NCBI RefSeq assembly: GCF_025165815.1
Contig: NZ_JAFFZE010000010.1
Coordinates: forward strand, 62,001 to 126,000
Source: Actinophytocola gossypii
GTDB taxonomy: Bacteria > Actinomycetota > Actinomycetes > Mycobacteriales > Pseudonocardiaceae
Direction of reading: 5' to 3'
DNA length: 64,000 bases
The position numbers and the translations under genes were made by a program. The notes under the pieces are model-generated. The model did not search any database and was not told the DNA's origin. It saw only the letters and a program-made list of their open reading frames with translations. Position 1 is the stretch's first letter. Each line of letters starts with the position of its first letter. Below are positions 8,533 through 15,973 of this stretch, piece after piece.

Positions 8533-9474
8533 ATGACCGACAAGGTGTTCCTGCTCCGCGCCCCCGAGGTGTGGCAGGCGTTGGCGGCCATCGACCCGGT
8601 CGCGGTACTGGCCGAGGAACTGATCGGGCGGACCATCACCCGAGCCGAGCCGGCGCGTCGCGGACCAGGCCGGCTGGTCCCGTGGTCCGGGCCAGGCTGC
8701 GACGAGGCCGCCGAGCTGGTGGCACTCGACCACCCGTCCGGCACGGCGTTGCGCGTCCTTCCCGCGACGAGCCTGCGCGTGGCCCAGTCCGCGACCCTGG
8801 CCGCGCTGGCCGCACGAGAGTTGCTGGTCCCGGGCGGCGTCACGGTCGCCATGCTGGGGGTCACCGGACCGGTCCAGGAACAGCTGGCCGTGATCACCCG
8901 GCACGTCCCGGACATCAGCCACGTGGCGCTGTGGGTGGGCGGCGGCCCCGAGGCCCACCCCGGCGCCGAGCTCCTCGACCACCTCGACCTGAGCGGCATC
9001 GGCCACTCCGTCGCCCCGTCCGCGGCCGACGCGATGTTCGGGGCCAACCTGGTGGTCGCGGGCGGAGACGGCACCTGCCAGCCGGACCTCGACGAGGTGA
9101 GCTTCAAACGCCTCGCCCGGGGAACCGTGCTGGTCAACGCGACCGGCCTCGATCTCCCGCTGGACGGGGAGGTCGACCAGGTCTACGTCGACGACCTCGA
9201 CCTGCTGTCGTCCGTCCCCGCCCGGCGCGTCGCGGACACCTCCTACACCGAGGTCACCGCCGAGGTCACCGCCGAGGTCACCGCCGAGGTCACCGTCGCG
9301 GGCGACCTCGGCCAGCTGCTGACCGGACGGGAGGCCGACCGGCGCCGGACGAACGACATCGTGCTGGTGGAGCTGCTCGGCGTCGAGGAGCTGAACGTCG
9401 AGCTCGCGTACCGCATCTGCCAGGCCGCACAGCAGCGCGGGCTGGGTGTCCAGATCCTGACCGACGAGGAGTGA
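8533..9474 (+). CDS. Diverged ornithine cyclodeaminase / mu-crystallin-like protein
   Basis: This 313-aa protein resembles the OCD/mu-crystallin family. An N-terminal dimer domain is followed by a Rossmann region beginning VTVAMLGVTGPVQEQL, at the place of the family's GxGxQA nucleotide loop. The usual substrate-binding Lys and the RTAA motif are not recognisable (RVAQSATLAALAA stands there), so catalysis like cyclodeaminase is doubtful. Residues about 240-255 hold four copies of a four-residue EVTA/EVTV repeat encoded by a 12-nt tandem repeat. It is followed six bases after its stop by the OvmZ-like gene, suggesting one operon. A biosynthetic or regulatory role in the enediyne locus is inference. 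Confidence 0.6.
   Translation: MTDKVFLLRAPEVWQALAAIDPVAVLAEELIGRTITRAEPARRGPGRLVPWSGPGCDEAAELVALDHPSGTALRVLPATSLRVAQSATLAALAARELLVPGGVTVAMLGVTGPVQEQLAVITRHVPDISHVALWVGGGPEAHPGAELLDHLDLSGIGHSVAPSAADAMFGANLVVAGGDGTCQPDLDEVSFKRLARGTVLVNATGLDLPLDGEVDQVYVDDLDLLSSVPARRVADTSYTEVTAEVTAEVTAEVTVAGDLGQLLTGREADRRRTNDIVLVELLGVEELNVELAYRICQAAQQRGLGVQILTDEE
9244..9298 (+). repeat. 12-nt in-frame tandem repeat inside the OCD-like gene
   Basis: GAGGTCACCGCC is repeated three times and followed by a fourth copy ending in GTC. The repeat keeps the reading frame and adds EVTA units to the protein. Copy number could vary between strains by slippage. Confidence 0.85.
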
Positions 9475-9479
9475 GCGGA

Positions 9480-10175
9480 ATGGCGAGTGGGGCACGGCGG
9501 ACCAACGGCACCGCACCGCGCTGCGAGAGCCGGCGACACGACGAGGCCGGTCCCGCGCCGGTCGTACCGGGACTGCGGATCTGCGCGGACTGCCGCGACC
9601 GGATCGAGGACGAGCTGGTCGCCCTGCCCGCGCTGTTCGAGATGTGCGCGTACATGCTCGACCCCAGGCCGCACCACCTGATGCGCGAGCGGGTGAGCGG
9701 TCACCGACCGCGCGGCATCGCGCTGCGGGAGGCCGTGGTCACCGTGCGGACCGAGATCTTCGGTGTGCTGGCCTCCTGGTGCAGCCTGGTGAGCAACGAG
9801 CGCGAGGTGCCCGGGCCGGACGAGTTGGCCGTCCGCAAGCTCGCCAGCTTCCTCGCCATCCACCTGCACTGGTTGTGCGCGCACCCGGCGGCGCCGGACC
9901 TGGTGGACGAGCTGACCGACCTGGCCAACGCGGTCAGCGAGGCACTGCGACCGAACGCCGGGTTCCGGGTGGCCGTCGGCGAGTGCCTGCACCCGGGCTG
10001 CGACCGGACCGTGCACGCCGAGGCCCATCGCGAGGGCGGGGAGCCCTACGAGGTCAGCTGCGAGGCCGGGCACGTGTGGGCACCGGAGCACTGGCTGTCG
10101 CTCTGGGCGCAGCAGAACAGGTCGCGGAACGGCGAGAAGGACGCGAGCAAGCGGGCACCGGAGGGCGCGGAATGA
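9480..10175 (+). CDS. OvmZ-like zinc-finger-containing protein
   Basis: This 231-aa protein starts at ATG 9480 with GAGGAG eight bases upstream; an in-frame GTG at 9471 is possible. It has a CADC (CxxC) pair near residue 38 and a second Cys/His group (CLHPGC, then SCEAGH) near residues 165-195, which could bind one or two zinc ions. The middle is helical and includes LASWCSLV and HLHWLCAHP. The overall pattern recalls OvmZ-type proteins found in actinomycete antibiotic clusters, whose role is unproved and probably regulatory. Its stop overlaps the next ATG (ATGA), coupling it to a small HTH protein, which is the usual pairing. Confidence 0.55.
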   Translation: MASGARRTNGTAPRCESRRHDEAGPAPVVPGLRICADCRDRIEDELVALPALFEMCAYMLDPRPHHLMRERVSGHRPRGIALREAVVTVRTEIFGVLASWCSLVSNEREVPGPDELAVRKLASFLAIHLHWLCAHPAAPDLVDELTDLANAVSEALRPNAGFRVAVGECLHPGCDRTVHAEAHREGGEPYEVSCEAGHVWAPEHWLSLWAQQNRSRNGEKDASKRAPEGAE

Positions 10176-10372
10176 GGTCACCGACCGGTGTGCGGCGCAC
10201 CGTTCCGACCCAGCTCGCCGCGCTGGCGGCCGGGGTGAGCGAGGCGACCGTCCGGAAGTGGGCCAGCCGGGGCAAGCTCACCCGCTACGGCCGGCCGGGT
10301 CGAGCGGAGTACGACCTGGACGAGCTTCTCCGACTGGTGGTCGACCGGGCGGCGAGCGGCCGAGAAAACTGA
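10172..10372 (+). CDS. Small helix-turn-helix DNA-binding protein (66 aa)
   Basis: The ATG overlaps the stop of the OvmZ-like gene by 4 bp. The core TQLAALAAGVSEATVRKWASRGKLTRYG is a MerR/excisionase-like helix-turn-helix followed by a wing and YDLDELLRLV, as in HTH_17 proteins. There is no effector domain, so it probably acts with its coupled partner. A GC-rich hairpin follows 65 bp after the stop. Confidence 0.75.
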   Translation: MRSPTGVRRTVPTQLAALAAGVSEATVRKWASRGKLTRYGRPGRAEYDLDELLRLVVDRAASGREN

Positions 10373-10437
10373 CGTCCGACAAAAACCGACGACCGCGGAC
10401 CACATAGCCGGACGGTCCGAAAAATTGTATTACGGGT

Positions 10438-10467
10438 GCGCCCCGGGTGATTCCCCACCTGGGGCGC
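10438..10467 (+). terminator. Hairpin terminator after the OCD-OvmZ-HTH genes
   Basis: GCGCCCC pairs with GGGGCGC, extended by one G-T and a GGTG/CACC block, around a loop of about six bases. A short T/A-rich tract (TGATTATTGTAT) follows. The position between the HTH gene and the next SARP fits a terminator, but it could also have a regulatory role for the SARP leader. Confidence 0.55.
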
Positions 10468-10660
10468 TGATTATTGTATCCGTCCGCTGAACACCTTCTC
10501 GCGGCCGACTTGACAATGACTCGGTAACCTGTCACGCTTTTCTTGGGCTTCGCATGCCCTCTTTCTTGCAGAACTCGAAGCGTATAACACATGTGCCCAT
10601 CCGCCGGTTCGGCGGGTGGGCATTCGTCGTGCGTGCTGAAACGAGAGGGAGTTGTCTCCG

Positions 10661-11464
10661 ATGCGAGTAGAGATCAAGGTTCTCGGTCCGCTGGAGGTTT
10701 CCGTGGGGGGAGAGTCCATCGTTCCGACCGCCAGCAAGCCGAGCCAGCTGCTGGCGATGTTCGCGCTCAACGCCGGTCGCGTCGTCTCCACGACCGCCCT
10801 GACCGAGGAGATCTGGGAGTACAAGCCGCCCCGCAGCGGGGTGCCGACCCTGCACACCTACATCCTGAAGTTACGCCGGAAGTTACAACACGCGCTGGCC
10901 GGGGAGGGGTCGATCGACTCCAAGGACATCCTGATCACCCGGCGTTCCGGGTACCTGCTGAACGTGGCACCGGAAAGCGTCGACGCGTTCCGGTACGAGC
11001 AACTGTCGGCGACCGGACGCGACGCGGTGAACGCGGGAGACCACGAAACCGCCTCCCGCGCGCTGGGCGAGGCACTGCGGCTGTGGCGGGGACCGGCCCT
11101 CGCCGACGTGCCCACCGGGCCACAGCTCGCGATCGAGGCGATGCGGCTGGAGGAGACCCGGCTCGGCGACCTGCACCTGCGGATCGAGGCGGACCTGCGG
11201 CTGGGCCGGCACCACCAACTACTCGGCGAGCTGGCCATGCTGTGCGCGCGGCACCCGCTGCTGGAGAACTTCTGCACCCAGCACATGGTCGCCCTGTACC
11301 GGTCCGGCCGGCAGAGCCAGGCGCTGGAGGCGTACCGACGGCTGCGCACGGCGATGGTCGAGCAGCTGGGGGTGGAGCCGTCCGCCCGAGTGCGGCAGGT
11401 GCACCACGCGGTCCTCACCGGGCACGCGGTGATGGACGACTCGAACTTCGTGTTCACCAGTTGA
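10661..11464 (+). CDS. SARP family regulator, short form (DnrI/RedD-like)
   Basis: This 267-aa protein consists of a winged helix (residues 1-95, with PSQLLAMFALNAGRVVS) and a BTAD domain (about 100-250, with LWRGPALADV and FCTQHMVALYRSGRQSQALEAYRRLR split by description). It has no ATPase or TPR part. The ATG at 10661 has GAGGGAG nine bases upstream; a TTG at 10652 would add three residues. It is clearly paralogous to the SARP at 22418-23245, sharing the VPTASKP motif. Such short SARPs are pathway-specific activators. TTGACA at 10510-10515 lies 150 bp upstream, without a clear -10. Confidence 0.9.
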   Translation: MRVEIKVLGPLEVSVGGESIVPTASKPSQLLAMFALNAGRVVSTTALTEEIWEYKPPRSGVPTLHTYILKLRRKLQHALAGEGSIDSKDILITRRSGYLLNVAPESVDAFRYEQLSATGRDAVNAGDHETASRALGEALRLWRGPALADVPTGPQLAIEAMRLEETRLGDLHLRIEADLRLGRHHQLLGELAMLCARHPLLENFCTQHMVALYRSGRQSQALEAYRRLRTAMVEQLGVEPSARVRQVHHAVLTGHAVMDDSNFVFTS

Positions 11465-11518
11465 CGTGACGAGCAGGACAACTCGTTACCCGGGTACCCA
11501 GGGAACGGGCCGCCGGAC

Positions 11519-12613
11519 TCAGCCGACCTCGCCGAGTCCCGGCCGGCCGGTCCCGTCCCCCGCCAGCCGGACACCGGCCCGGCGCGCCGCGACGAGTGCC
11601 GCCCACGAGACCAGTTCGACCAGCGCGGCGTCCGCCGGGCGGTCCCGCCGGTAGGCCGCGACGACATCGTCCTCGACCTGGTAGGACGCCTTGGCCACGA
11701 GCAGCGCGAGTCGCGCGGCCGGTCGGTCCTGGCTCGGCACCGAGGACACCGGACCGTCCAGCCAGGCACGGGACATCCCGGGCGGCTCGCCGTCCCAGTC
11801 GGCCAGCTCGGCCACGACCAGGTCGCGGACGGAAGCCGGGACCGCCGAGTCGATGCCTGTGTCGATGGCCGTGTCGACTGCCGAGGCCGCCCGGGCGAAC
11901 GCGGCGGCGAGGTGCTCCTCCCCCGCCGCCCAGGCGAGGTCCGCCGGCAGCGGTGCCGCCGGGAGCAGCGTCGCCGACGCCGACGCCTCGCCGCCGCGCA
12001 ACGCCGGCGCCCGCATGACGCGGCCGACGAACCGGCCCGCCCGTTCCCGCGCCGCCGCCGGCACGCCGGGCGGCAGCGGCGAGTCGCCGAGGAAGACGTT
12101 CACCACCCGGTTGAGGTAGTGGAAGGTGACGGCGACCGCGATCAGCTCGGCCGCGTCCCGGTCGGGGAACGGCCGTGGCGCGGTGAGCACCCGGCCCGCG
12201 CGCCCCACGCTGTCGGTCGTCGTGCCGGCCCGGGACCCACCGCCGCTCGCCCACTCGGTGACCGCGGCGGTGGCGTGCTCCACCGGAAGCGTGCCAAGCA
12301 CCGCCGAGTGCACCTCGACGCAGTACGGGCAGGAGTTGGCCCGCGACACCCCGGTCGCCACGGCCTCCTTGACCGCCCGGCGCACCGGTGTGGTGGTCAC
12401 GAGGGCCTCGCGCAGCATCGACCACGCGGCGGCCAGCACCGCCGGCGACGGAGAGTGCAGCGCGACCGGCGGGGCCAGCATGCCGAAGTCGCGTTCGACC
12501 TGGCGGTAGACGGCGGCCGTCAGACCCGTGGCCCGTCGAGGGGGCACCGGGCGCACGTGCCGCACCTGGTTCAGCGACGACCGCAGTGCCGTGCGGACCA
12601 GCCACCCGGCCAT
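11519..12613 (-). CDS. AhpD/carboxymuconolactone decarboxylase-like protein
   Basis: This 364-aa protein carries the AhpD-type motif ANSCPYCVEVHSAVL near residues 92-107, with the CxxC pair and following His of the alkylhydroperoxidase-like family. The C-terminal half is helical and may be a second, motif-less copy of the fold. It is the third gene of a minus-strand set after DUF5987 and the GMC oxidase, with a 58-bp gap from the latter. AhpD-like proteins reduce peroxides or act on lactones. Here a link to peroxide made by the neighbouring GMC flavoenzyme is a reasonable inference. It converges with a SARP gene 54 bp away. Confidence 0.75.
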   Translation of the reverse strand: MAGWLVRTALRSSLNQVRHVRPVPPRRATGLTAAVYRQVERDFGMLAPPVALHSPSPAVLAAAWSMLREALVTTTPVRRAVKEAVATGVSRANSCPYCVEVHSAVLGTLPVEHATAAVTEWASGGGSRAGTTTDSVGRAGRVLTAPRPFPDRDAAELIAVAVTFHYLNRVVNVFLGDSPLPPGVPAAARERAGRFVGRVMRAPALRGGEASASATLLPAAPLPADLAWAAGEEHLAAAFARAASAVDTAIDTGIDSAVPASVRDLVVAELADWDGEPPGMSRAWLDGPVSSVPSQDRPAARLALLVAKASYQVEDDVVAAYRRDRPADAALVELVSWAALVAARRAGVRLAGDGTGRPGLGEVG

Positions 12614-12671
12614 CCGTCCTCCTCGATCCGCGATGAATCACTCGATCCCCGCGGGATCGGATGGGCGGGCG

Positions 12672-14306
12672 TCAGGCAACCGACTCCGTCGCCGGGCCGC
12701 TCGCGGCGGCCGTCGGCAGTGGGGCGCCATAGGTCACGTCGACCCCGCGGTCGCGCGCGGCGCGCACGATGCCGGGGATCGCCCGCTCGGCCAGCGCCGC
12801 GATGGTGAGCGCCGGGTTCACGGTCAGCGCACTCGGCACGGCGGAGCCGTCGGTGACGAAGATGCCCGGATGGCCGCGCAGTTCGTGCCGGTCGTCGAGC
12901 GCGGAGGTGGCCGGGTCGTCGCCGATCCGGCAGGAGGACAGCGGGTGCACGGTGTACGCGCCGACCACGTCGTTGGTCCACGGCTCGACGGTGGCCAGGC
13001 CGTCCTTCTCCAGGATCTTCTTGACCTCGGCATCGGCCTCGGCCCACCCGCGCAGGGTGTTCGGCGTCGGGTCGTAGCGCAGCGAGCCGCGGCCGAGCAT
13101 CTGCTGGGAGATCCGGTAGGCGTTGCCCGTCGGCGGGGGCGGCCCGAAGACGCCTTCGTTGTCGTCCTCGGTCATCAGGAAGATCGTGAGCCACGACTTC
13201 CACCGCTTGAGGATCTCCTTCTTCTCCTTGCCGAACCAGGCCGGGCCGGTGGCGCCCGGCGCCTGGGCGAGGATGGTGCCGAGACCGGGCGGGAAGTACA
13301 GCTGCTCCATGGAGAACCGGGAGTACTCCGGCCGCGAGCCGTCCAGGAAGTCCCAGCACGCCGCCACCGGACCCTTGCCGATCTGGTTGGCCTCGTAGGC
13401 CGCGCCGTTCGGCCGGCGCAGTCCCAGTACGTCGCGGACGCGGTCCTCGTTGATGATCGCGGTGTTGAGGCGCTCGCCGTTGCCGGAGAAGTAGCGGCCG
13501 ACGGCGTGCGGCATCGCGCCGAGGGTCTCCTCCGAGCGCTGCAGGATCACCGGGGTGGCGGCCGTGCCGGCGGCCAGCACGACGATCGAGGCGTCGATGG
13601 TGCCGCTGCCCGTGGTGATGCGGTAGTCCTCGTCGTGGATGAGGTTGTAGTGCACCCGGTAGCCGCCGTCGTCGGTGCGGGAGATCTGCTGCACCTCGTG
13701 CAGGGGGCGGATGCGGGCACCGTGGGCGATGGCCGCCGGCAGGTAGTTGAGCAGCAGCGACCGCTTGGCGTCGAACCGGCAGCCGGCCATCATCCAGTTG
13801 CAGTTGGTGCACTTCGCCTTGTCGATGCCGACCGGGACGGGGTTGGCCGATCGACCCGAGTGGTGGCACGCCGCCGCCCACAGCCCACCGCTGTAGGTGA
13901 CGTCGTCCCAGTCCTGCTGGCTGACCGGCATCACCTCGGACACCCGGTCGTACCACGGGTCGAGGGTGTCGCGGTCGATCGCGGCCGGCCACATGCGCCG
14001 GCCGATCGAGCCCTGCTTGTCGAAGACGAACCGGGGGGCGCGCGGCAGCGCGGCGAAGTACACGACGCTGCCGCCGCCGACGCAGTTTCCGCCGAGGACG
14101 CTCATCCCGTCACCGGCGACGAAGTCGAAAACCCTTGTGTAGGACGAACCAAGGAGGTAGTCGTGGTCGAAGTCCTTGCCCTCCAGCCAGGGACCACGCT
14201 CCAGCACGGTGACCTTCGCCCCGCCCGCGGCCAGGTGGTAGGCGGCGATCGACCCACCGAAGCCACTGCCGACGACGAGTACGTCGGTCTTCTCCACGGC
14301 GCTCAT
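12672..14306 (-). CDS. GMC family oxidoreductase (cholesterol-oxidase-like)
   Basis: This 544-aa FAD enzyme starts at the ATG that overlaps the DUF5987 stop (ATGA). DVLVVGSGFGGSIAAYHLA binds the ADP part of FAD. A Cys group CTNCNWMMAGC near residues 170-180 is typical of the cholesterol-oxidase-like branch. The C-terminus has VHPLSSCRIG and DGSAVPSALTVNPALTIAALAERA (split), the GMC active-site His and Asn regions. It oxidises an alcohol; the substrate is unknown. GMC-type oxidases occur as accessory genes in known enediyne clusters, which supports membership here, but assignment to a specific step is not possible. Confidence 0.88.
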   Translation of the reverse strand: MSAVEKTDVLVVGSGFGGSIAAYHLAAGGAKVTVLERGPWLEGKDFDHDYLLGSSYTRVFDFVAGDGMSVLGGNCVGGGSVVYFAALPRAPRFVFDKQGSIGRRMWPAAIDRDTLDPWYDRVSEVMPVSQQDWDDVTYSGGLWAAACHHSGRSANPVPVGIDKAKCTNCNWMMAGCRFDAKRSLLLNYLPAAIAHGARIRPLHEVQQISRTDDGGYRVHYNLIHDEDYRITTGSGTIDASIVVLAAGTAATPVILQRSEETLGAMPHAVGRYFSGNGERLNTAIINEDRVRDVLGLRRPNGAAYEANQIGKGPVAACWDFLDGSRPEYSRFSMEQLYFPPGLGTILAQAPGATGPAWFGKEKKEILKRWKSWLTIFLMTEDDNEGVFGPPPPTGNAYRISQQMLGRGSLRYDPTPNTLRGWAEADAEVKKILEKDGLATVEPWTNDVVGAYTVHPLSSCRIGDDPATSALDDRHELRGHPGIFVTDGSAVPSALTVNPALTIAALAERAIPGIVRAARDRGVDVTYGAPLPTAAASGPATESVA

Positions 14307-14863
14307 TCCGGGCTCCCCGAGTCGGTCGTACGTGGATGCCGTTTGGCGAGCTTCTCGCCGTAGCTGTACTCCGGGAACCGCCACAGGCCGTCGGCGTCCG
14401 GCTTGGCGAAGCCCATCGCGAGCAGGCCCGGGTGGCCGTCGGCAAGAGCCTCGGCGGTGTTGCGGTGCGCCGCGCTGTCGTAGGCCATGTTGGAGAACAG
14501 GGCGAGCAGCACCCAACCGTCCTTCTCCGGATGCCCGGGCGCGGTCAGCTCGGCGACCAGTGCGGCGCGGTGCTCGTAGGTCAGCGCGACGAACGACGGC
14601 ACGTCGTCGTCCAATTCGACACCCTCGCGGTCGGCGTAGGTCCGCGCGTGCGTGTTGAGCGCCGTGGCCAGGTGGGGCAGCCCCTCGGTCACCCCGGTGG
14701 CCGGAGTGTTCAGCAGTTCCAGGGCACCCGCCTCGACGGCACCGGGGTCGTCGCACACTCCGGCGATGGCGCGGTCGTCCGGGGACCGTTTCACTCCGGG
14801 GACGATCGTGTCGGCGAACGCCTCGAGTGTCGCCGTCCGGTCGGAGTCCGAACCTGGTTCCAC
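14303..14863 (-). CDS. DUF5987-like / GMC-partner small subunit
   Basis: This 186-aa protein begins MEPGSDSDRTATLEAFADTI and contains IVPGVKRSPDDRAIAG, resembling gluconate-dehydrogenase subunit-3-like partners of GMC oxidases (DUF5987). The sequence DGLWRFPEYSYGEK near the end is characteristic of this pairing. The stop overlaps the GMC start by 4 bp, which points to stoichiometric production and complex formation. It has no signal peptide, unlike periplasmic subunit-3 proteins. It heads the three-gene minus-strand operon. Confidence 0.7.
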   Translation of the reverse strand: MEPGSDSDRTATLEAFADTIVPGVKRSPDDRAIAGVCDDPGAVEAGALELLNTPATGVTEGLPHLATALNTHARTYADREGVELDDDVPSFVALTYEHRAALVAELTAPGHPEKDGWVLLALFSNMAYDSAAHRNTAEALADGHPGLLAMGFAKPDADGLWRFPEYSYGEKLAKRHPRTTDSGSPE

Positions 14864-15147
14864 AGTGGTCCTCCTCGTATGCCGCGAATGAAGCCGCGTA
14901 CTGACCGGCGTGCCAGACCTCCGCGCTGACCTGCTTCATTCTGCCGACCCGCTTCGTCCGATCACATCTTCTTCATTGCCATCCCTCGCCCGCGCCGAGA
15001 GCCGTCGGCATGCGGCTGTGGCGTTCCTGAAGCGGTTCTCGACCGGTGTTGGGCCGGTGCTTGCGCCGCTGTCGAGACCGGTTGCCCAGGACTGCCCACA
15101 AACCTACCTTCGAATTGATTCCTCTAATCCAGTGAGCGGTGCCAACA
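14864..15147. promoter_or_regulatory. Divergent region between DUF5987 operon and AraC-type gene
   Basis: No gene is seen in these 284 bases. GAATGAAGC (14886-14894) and GCTTCATTC (14933-14941) form widely spaced inverted half-sites, 47 bp centre to centre. They lie within 80 bp of the DUF5987 start and could bind a regulator such as the adjacent AraC-type protein. Promoter boxes could not be assigned. Confidence 0.35.
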
Positions 15148-15918
15148 ATGGACGACGTATCCAGAGACGCGGTTACTCGCGTCATTCGCGCGATGTCGGA
15201 AAATCTTGGCGAGCGAATAACCATTGACGACATGGCGCGAACCGCGATGTTCAGCAAGTTCCATTTTTCCCGTATCTTCCTGCGGGTCACCGGGATATCC
15301 CCAGGACGTTTTCTGTCCGCACTCCGCCTGCAGGAGGCCAAACGGCTGCTGCTGACGACGTCCACGACGGTGGCCGACATCAGCCACACCGTGGGCTACA
15401 ACAGCATCGGCACGTTCAGCTCGCGGTTCCGGAGCAGTGTCGGCGTCTCGCCGACGGAATACCGCCAGTTGGGCGGGTTCCCCCCGCCGCTGCCCGAGGT
15501 GGCAACGCCCGGCCCGGGCCGGGGCCACATTCACGGAAGGGTCTGGACGCCCCCGTCCTGCCGCCCGCAGCGGATCGTGATCGGCGTGTTCGCCGACCGG
15601 GTCGCCCAGGGCTGCCCGGTACGCCACGTCACGGTCGACGGCGCCGGCGCGTTCACCATCGACGGCGTGCCGGACGGAACCTGGCACGTCCTCGCGCACA
15701 CCGCCGACCTGACCGACCCGATCCCGCTGTCCTATGTCGCCGCGCTCGGCCCGCTCGACATCCGGCACGACGTTCCGGTTCGCACCACGGACCTGTGGCT
15801 GCGACCGCGGAGCCTGTTCGACCCGCCCGTACTGCTCGCGCAACTCGACGAGCCGATGTGGGTCAGGGGAACGTGGGCTCCCGGCAGGACTGAGGACGCC
15901 GTCCTGCCGGGAGCCTGA
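15148..15918 (+). CDS. AraC-family regulator with N-terminal HTH and C-terminal beta domain
   Basis: This 256-aa protein has the AraC double helix-turn-helix at the N-terminus (residues about 5-105, with FHFSRIFLRVTGISPGRFL and the second motif VADISHTVGYNSIGTFSSRF split by description). The remaining 150 residues look like an all-beta, carboxypeptidase-regulatory-like domain (HIHGRVW, GAFTIDGVPDGTWHVLAH). Most AraC proteins have the opposite order, with the sensor first. I chose ATG 15148; a GTG at 15139 is possible. A strong bidirectional hairpin follows the stop. Confidence 0.82.
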   Translation: MDDVSRDAVTRVIRAMSENLGERITIDDMARTAMFSKFHFSRIFLRVTGISPGRFLSALRLQEAKRLLLTTSTTVADISHTVGYNSIGTFSSRFRSSVGVSPTEYRQLGGFPPPLPEVATPGPGRGHIHGRVWTPPSCRPQRIVIGVFADRVAQGCPVRHVTVDGAGAFTIDGVPDGTWHVLAHTADLTDPIPLSYVAALGPLDIRHDVPVRTTDLWLRPRSLFDPPVLLAQLDEPMWVRGTWAPGRTEDAVLPGA

Positions 15919-15926
15919 CCAACGAC

Positions 15927-15962
15927 GACGGCACCTCCCGGGCGGGCCCGGGAGGTGCCGTC
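15927..15962. terminator. Bidirectional terminator hairpin
   Basis: A perfect 17-bp inverted repeat (GACGGCACCTCCCGGGC and its complement) with only two bases between the arms lies between the convergent AraC-type and P450 stops. It can terminate both transcripts. No U-tract follows, which is common in high-GC actinobacteria. Confidence 0.8.
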
Positions 15963-15973
15963 GCTTCTCGACG

